In this document: one piece after another, positions 62,014-64,000 of the stretch | Layout of the letters: every line of letters begins with the position of its first letter | How positions within the stretch are numbered: position 1 is the first letter of the stretch | Notes under the pieces: model-generated | The model's database searches: none | Told to the model about the DNA's origin: nothing | What the model saw: the letters and a program-made list of their open reading frames with translations, nothing else | Assembly: GCA_018350325.1 (NCBI GenBank) | Contig: JAEVLN010000004.1 | Coordinates: forward strand, 3,844,001 to 3,908,000 | Length of the DNA: 64,000 bases | Source: Globodera rostochiensis | Taxonomy: Eukaryota > Nematoda > Chromadorea > Rhabditida > Heteroderidae | Reading direction: 5' to 3' | Translations under genes and position numbers: made by a program

Positions 62014-62609
62014 ATGCGATGAAAAGAAACTAATTCCGACAACTAATGACTTCTCGAAAAACCCGTACCCGTCCATACATATTGTAAGAATGGCGGTCTG
62101 TACCTGTACAAAAGTACAGGAAATTACAGACGCCCGAGGCTTCACTGCACTACGTATACAAGTTACAAGTCCCAACTCTAATTAGTTTACAGTTTGTTTC
62201 TCATTATAAAAATGTCGATTTTTGTGTTGACTCGTTCTCAAACCTAAAAAGAAAATGAAACTAAAAACGTTTCAAGTTTAACCATTTACTAAAAAAGTTA
62301 GAAATCTAACTATTGTCTTTGAGCTGAGCCAGTCAGCTTTTTTCCAAAATAGGAGGTTATTTTGTGATCACGTCCTGAAGGGTCCGCATTTTTAAGAAAG
62401 TCAAAAGGTTAGGCCGAATAATTTATTCAAAATATTTGAAATGGTTTGAAAATCCAATACGGGAACAATGTCAAAAGCAAAAGTCCCAGAAAATAGCACA
62501 CTAGGGGCTAGGGCACAACACGACGACATATAATGGAAAAGTACCATTGAAAGATTATTTTGCCCTTTTCGTCGAGAATCATGCAATTTCACAAATGTTG
62601 CCGTCAGAC
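62014..62609. other. Convergent spacer after the kinase gene
   Basis: Between the kinase stop and the end of the last gene on the opposite strand. It contains 3' flanking sequence and no exon I can support. Confidence 0.5.
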
Positions 62610-63765
62610 TCAAATTCTCTCGTCGACTGTTGTGGCGCCCGTCTCTCTGCGCACGGTAATTCCCTCGACATTTTCGTAGCGTTGAATGCCCATCGCCGGG
62701 TCATACCACATTTTGACGTAAAATGTTGTATTTGTTGGCTCGTTCCGCAACTTATACATAACTCGAGCACTGGTGCCTGAAGAATGAGCGTCGAAGGTTC
62801 GCAAAGATTGTGTTGTTGCACGCAGCACTTCCGCAGGCTCCGACGGACTGGGAGGGGCTCCGACAAATGCAAAACAACCTTTTAAATTAGAACTTTTGAA
62901 ACAAAAGAAAAATCGGATGATTTTGCTGAAAAAATGATTCTGACCGTGGTCTAGAATTTCGGAGCCGCTCCCAGGCCAGGTTTCGGAACCAGGAACAAAA
63001 TTGGGTAAGTCGGAGACTAAATTGTAGGACACTCTGTTTCTGGAGGATTCTTTCCTTTTACACTGATTTTTAAGTTTAAAAAAAAGCCTTTACAATTCCT
63101 TTCACAAACCTTCGCATTCGATCTTTGCCTGATGTAGCAAGTCCCTTTTGCGAAGAACCTTTGGCTCCAGGTGCCGAGGCACTTCTGTCAAATAATTAGT
63201 CTGAGGCCACGGAAGCGTCAATGGAAGACGGAAGGAAAGCAACGGCACCACTTTTTGCGGAAAGGGCGTTTTGGCGAAGTGCTAAACGTAAGCGAATGAA
63301 GAGGAATTAGCTCAAATCCAAATAATTGGGAAGTTACGTTTCTCTATTTTATTCTTACTCCGATGCACCCGTCACAAACCTTAAAGAGAATGTTGAAAAA
63401 CCCGGTTTCAAAGACAGTGAAATTCTTCACAACAATTCCTTTGAAAAAATCGGCCCCGTACTGAATGGTCTCCACAAATTGTTCGCAGAAGCTGAAGTCG
63501 ATGCCCTGTTTGAGGAAGAGAATCCCCTCCTCGGGGCCAGGCGCCGGAAGCATGAGCACGTAGGAATTGATTCGACAGACGATGGCAGACAAATCCAATG
63601 ACGCGACATTCCTGAGGGTACATAAGCTTAAACCTTTATTAACAGTCTTTTCATTTTTGGAACCTTTTATTGTCATGCCCCTCCTGTTGCTCCAAGAATG
63701 CCAACGCCGACTCGATGGTCGATCGAACCTTTCTTTGCTTTGGATCATCCTAAATTGGATAAATT
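62610..63765 (-). CDS. Unrecognised gene, C-terminal part (start not located)
   Basis: Coding-strand exons with good splice sites. The segments are: about 63755-63670, DPKQRKVRSTIESALAFLEQ; 63612-63381, NVASLDLSAIVCRINSYVLM...GPEEGILFLKQGIDFSFCEQ...VVKNFTVFETGFFNILFK; 63282-63112, HFAKTPFPQKVVPLLSFRLP...EVPRHLEPKVLRKRDLLHQA; and 62860-62610, APPSPSEPAEVLRATTQSLR...TTFYVKMWYDPAMGIQRYEN, ending VRRETGATTVDERI. I do not recognise the family. No signal peptide, membrane segment or enzyme motif is visible. The 5' exons are not identified and may lie beyond the window. Exon linkage is inferred from phase, strand and proximity. Confidence 0.6.
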
Positions 63766-63779
63766 TGGTTTTGCTCCGC

Positions 63780-63960
63780 CTTTTTGAAAAAAAAATTTTT
63801 TCAAAGGTCGAGATCCTTTATGGGGTAATCCAGGGTCTAGAATACGAATCCGGCCTCCACTTCGATCGATTCAGATCCCGGACACGGATTCGATGCCACT
63901 CCAAAAGAAACTTTTTCTATACCTTCTGAAAACATTTTTATTTTTTACAAAAAATAGGGG
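63780..63960. repeat. Dispersed repeat, copy at the right edge
   Basis: AATCCGGCCTCCACTTCGAT, CGATTCAGATCCCGGACACG and neighbouring words match the family seen at 53040-53210 (AATCCGAGTGAGCTCCACTT, CGAACCCGGACCC). No boundaries are defined. Confidence 0.5.
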
Positions 63961-64000
63961 GTAAATTGTGATAAAAATTAAAGCGCTAAAATAATTACCT

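Overview
The window is nuclear DNA of a nematode. The genes are split by many short introns (several of only 40-60 bases, with TTTCAG-like acceptors), the gene set is animal, and the closest families are nematode/metazoan ones. Long G and C homopolymers and many tandem repeats give it the look of a clade IV, possibly plant-parasitic cyst nematode genome. That finer placement is an inference and no marker gene here settles it.

Layout, left to right. 1-2480: gene-free, with two inverted-repeat elements. 2481-8782 (+): a three-CCCH zinc-finger protein of the ZC3H4/suppressor-of-sable family. 8783-13226: a long C-rich intergenic stretch with minisatellites and a 22-base G run. 13227-26998 (+): an ABTB2/BTBD11-like ankyrin-BTB gene. 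One of its introns is filled by about 7.7 kb of a roughly 59-bp satellite carrying a G7-G12 tract in nearly every unit, and one of its exons is largely a 23-copy, 27-bp in-frame minisatellite. 27259-29096 (-): a complete papain-family cysteine protease (8 exons, 385 residues) whose third intron carries four 78-bp repeats that duplicate the splice donor in phase. 29950-36093 (-): TRAPPC10 subunit of the TRAPPII tether. 36501-37309 (+): AP-3 sigma subunit, divergent from TRAPPC10. 37807-40937 (+): tyrosine hydroxylase. 41411-~54310 (-): LYST/Beige BEACH-WD40 protein. 55365-56357 (+): a small secreted Gly/Cys-rich protein. 57111-59078 (+): an E2F transcription factor. 59841-62013 (+): an SGK3-like PX-AGC kinase. 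62610-~63765 (-): part of an unrecognised gene.

Functional themes: TRAPPC10, AP-3 sigma and LYST are all membrane-trafficking genes, and AP-3 and LYST act in biogenesis of lysosome-related organelles. They lie within 25 kb, with tyrosine hydroxylase between them. E2F and SGK are cell-cycle and growth-signalling genes. The most unusual structure is the repeat biology: an intronic G-tract satellite that runs up to a splice acceptor, a coding minisatellite in the same gene, a tandem repeat that multiplies an in-phase splice donor just before a protease active site, and two related hAT-like miniature elements with target-site duplications.
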